Positions 54,001-57,000 of a stretch of DNA of 64,000 nucleotides are shown here, in pieces. The notes beneath the pieces are model-generated. The model did no database searches. It saw only the letters and a program-made list of their open reading frames with translations, and was not told the origin of the DNA. This DNA is from Agrypnia vestita. Lineage: Eukaryota; Arthropoda; Insecta; Trichoptera; Phryganeidae. Position 1 is the stretch's first letter, and each line of letters opens with the position of its first letter. The stretch spans positions 1 through 64,000 of the forward strand of contig JADDOH010010175.1 of assembly GCA_016648135.1 (NCBI GenBank), written 5' to 3'. Both the position numbers and the translations under genes were made by a program.

Positions 54001-57000
54001 AAATCAACTATATTTTTGAAGCACCTCTCCTTCTTCAGTTTTCAACATTATATTGTTTTCGGTTTTCGGTTTCGGTCCTGTTAGAAGCTTGAACAACCGT
54101 CAAGTGTGCATGCGAAGATGTATGAATGTACACGAAGAGAAAGTTGTATGTCAGGACAGAAGAGTAAGGCGCTCTATCCTCTCTGCCTACCCCTACGGGG
54201 AAACGGTGTGATGGTAAGTTAGTTAAGTTAGTTAGGTTTTAAAATAATTAATTTCATGTTGGAGGCACACACAAAAACAAGTTTGTAAAAAATATAATTG
54301 CCCATATTTTGCAATGAATATAGTGTAATAGTTGATTACAATACTATACTAATTAATTTAAATAAACTAATTTTGTATATACCATGTCGATTATTCTTTA
54401 AGTCCACTAGTTTCGATACCAGTGTATCTTCGTCAGGATGGGCTTCATAAAAAAATCTGTTTTTGTTTGGTTCAGGTCAACTGAAGCAGGTCTCTCTTTA
54501 CTTTGCTTCAGGACTAACCCGACAGACCTCGCTCTTCCAAGTTTTCAGAAATAGAACAACTTTTTTTCAGAATTTCTTTGTTCTCCAAAATTGACCTCAT
54601 TACCCACTGTCATCACCAAATCTGTTCTAGCCTATCATCTACCTGTAAACACATCTTATGGCTTTCTTCTATTGAGCCCTAATACCAACATCCTGTCCGT
54701 TTATCCACCCATTCTTCCTCTCATATCATTTGCATGTTTTATTTTGAATTATAAATTTTTATAATTTATTAGTATACTTGTAAATAATAAAGATCCACAA
54801 TTATTTTTCATTATAATTTTTCATTGTTAAAATGCCACTTTCAAAATTTCTTAAACAAAATTATTCTATTGAATGGTTTGAAAATATCACAAAAAATATT
54901 CCCTTTGAACAAAAATCCATAAAAAAAACCCTCCTAAGTAATGAATCTTTATGTCTATCTTCAATCAATCCTGAAGATATGAAATATTGAGGAATGTAAG
55001 GATGTCAAATTTATTCTAAAGCCAAAAATAAACCGATTTATTCCAAATTCAGCTTGAATTTCATTATCGTATGTCGTTTCGTGTAAAAAATTTAAAATTA
55101 TTTTTTTTGCAAAAATGCTCGATTGTCAACTTTTGACATTTTACTGTGGACAAAAATCAACATTAAATAATGTTTGACATGATTCACGACAATAGTATAA
55201 AGAACAAATAACATTGGGATTCGTTAAATTTTTAAAAATTTAGTACACATATATATATATATATATATAGATATATATATATATATGTATGTCTATATAA
55301 TATACACATAAGATTCTTCAGAAAGCGATTTATGAGATTTATGATTATATAATTTTTTTTAAATAGCTCCACTTATTAAATATACGTGAAATACTAGAAA
55401 ACTGACAAACGTCATGAGTGCTAGTTACAATACTTTACGTAGCAGATATCGATAAACATAATGCTGAGATGTCTGAAATAGTTGTTTTTATAAAAATTTA
55501 CGGTCTTATAATATTATTCTATGTATATTAAATATAATCGAACTTTTTCATGAATATAATAGTGAAGAATAGGTACTTTCTTAACCAGAGAAAAGCATTC
55601 TTCTCATTAGGACGATAATATTACAAGAAGGACGAATTAATCAAAGTGAAATTTTGTTCAATTATATAAATATAAAATAATAATTGGCAATTAACAATCT
55701 TCTACATGTAATCCAAGACAGATGCTTTCACAGATTTAGAATGAAAATACTTTGATAATTTCAGCTCTTTTTTTTCATGTATGATGGATACTAAAATAAA
55801 AAATAGCATTTAAAACGCGGTATTCTGTACCATTTATCAATGTCATTTTTGGGTAGTGTTATGTAATAAAGTAGCTTTATTCAGACTTTCTTGTTTTTAT
55901 TTCGGTCATGCACTTTATATTAGAATTTTTTTTATGTTATAAGCTATTCATAGCAGAAATTTCTTGATATCTGAAAAAAAAATTGCTTTTCCTCGCACCT
56001 ATTTAACTTACTAGGCTATGCTAGTCAAGAACGATCTGCTCAGCATATTCTTAAAAATCAGTGGGATAACAGACAAAGGACATCCAGAAGTTCTCTTCCA
56101 AAGAAGAATTTTTGGAAGCCTATGCTTCCAAAATTCTATATATTTTCTCACCATCTCGGCATTAAGTCAATATTATCCCCCCCTTCTTCCAACGGGATCC
56201 CAGTTAATCACCATCAATTAAATCATACGTATGTGGTTATTGCTTTGCTGGTGTAATATTATATAATACGAGTATATATCAGCCAAAATTACTGTGAATA
56301 ATATTAATTGATTGCGCTTTTAGATAAACGTAATAAATGTGCAATTTTGAAGGAGGTGACAAAAGAATCCGAAGCGTATCGCATTTTCGCTAAAACTTAA
56401 AAAAAATACATTAGCTAGTATTAAACCTCTGAAAGATATTCTTCATTGATATTTTCTATATTATTGAGATAAGTAAAATATCGGAGATCGAAAAATCGTT
56501 TAAATCATTTCACCAAATACTTTACAAAAAAGTTAACTCAAATTCTGACAAATAAGCGAGCATTCATTTTAAATGCTACTGGTGGGTAGCTCTACCACCC
56601 AGAAAAATGGTTATTACATCTGTTACTCGCATGTCAAAAGCGAAAGTCTTTTTTGTAGATAAGTTCTTACAAAATATATAATTATTAATAGCTTTGCGGA
56701 AGGAATCGAGAAAATTTTCCTGAGAATTTTCTCTTAAAGATTTGGAAAATAATTGAAACAGGCACACATGGGTGAACACGAATTACCTGAAAAGATACAG
56801 AAATAATTAAAAAAATACTTATTTTATACACAAATTCAGAATTATAAATCTCTGTCTTGGATTATGTATATAAAATTGTTATTTACCAGTTATTATATTA
56901 TGTTTATATAATTGAAAAATATTTATCTTTTATCAATTTGTCCTCCTTATAATATTATCGTCCTAGTGAGGAGAATGCTCTAATTAAGAATGTATAGGTC

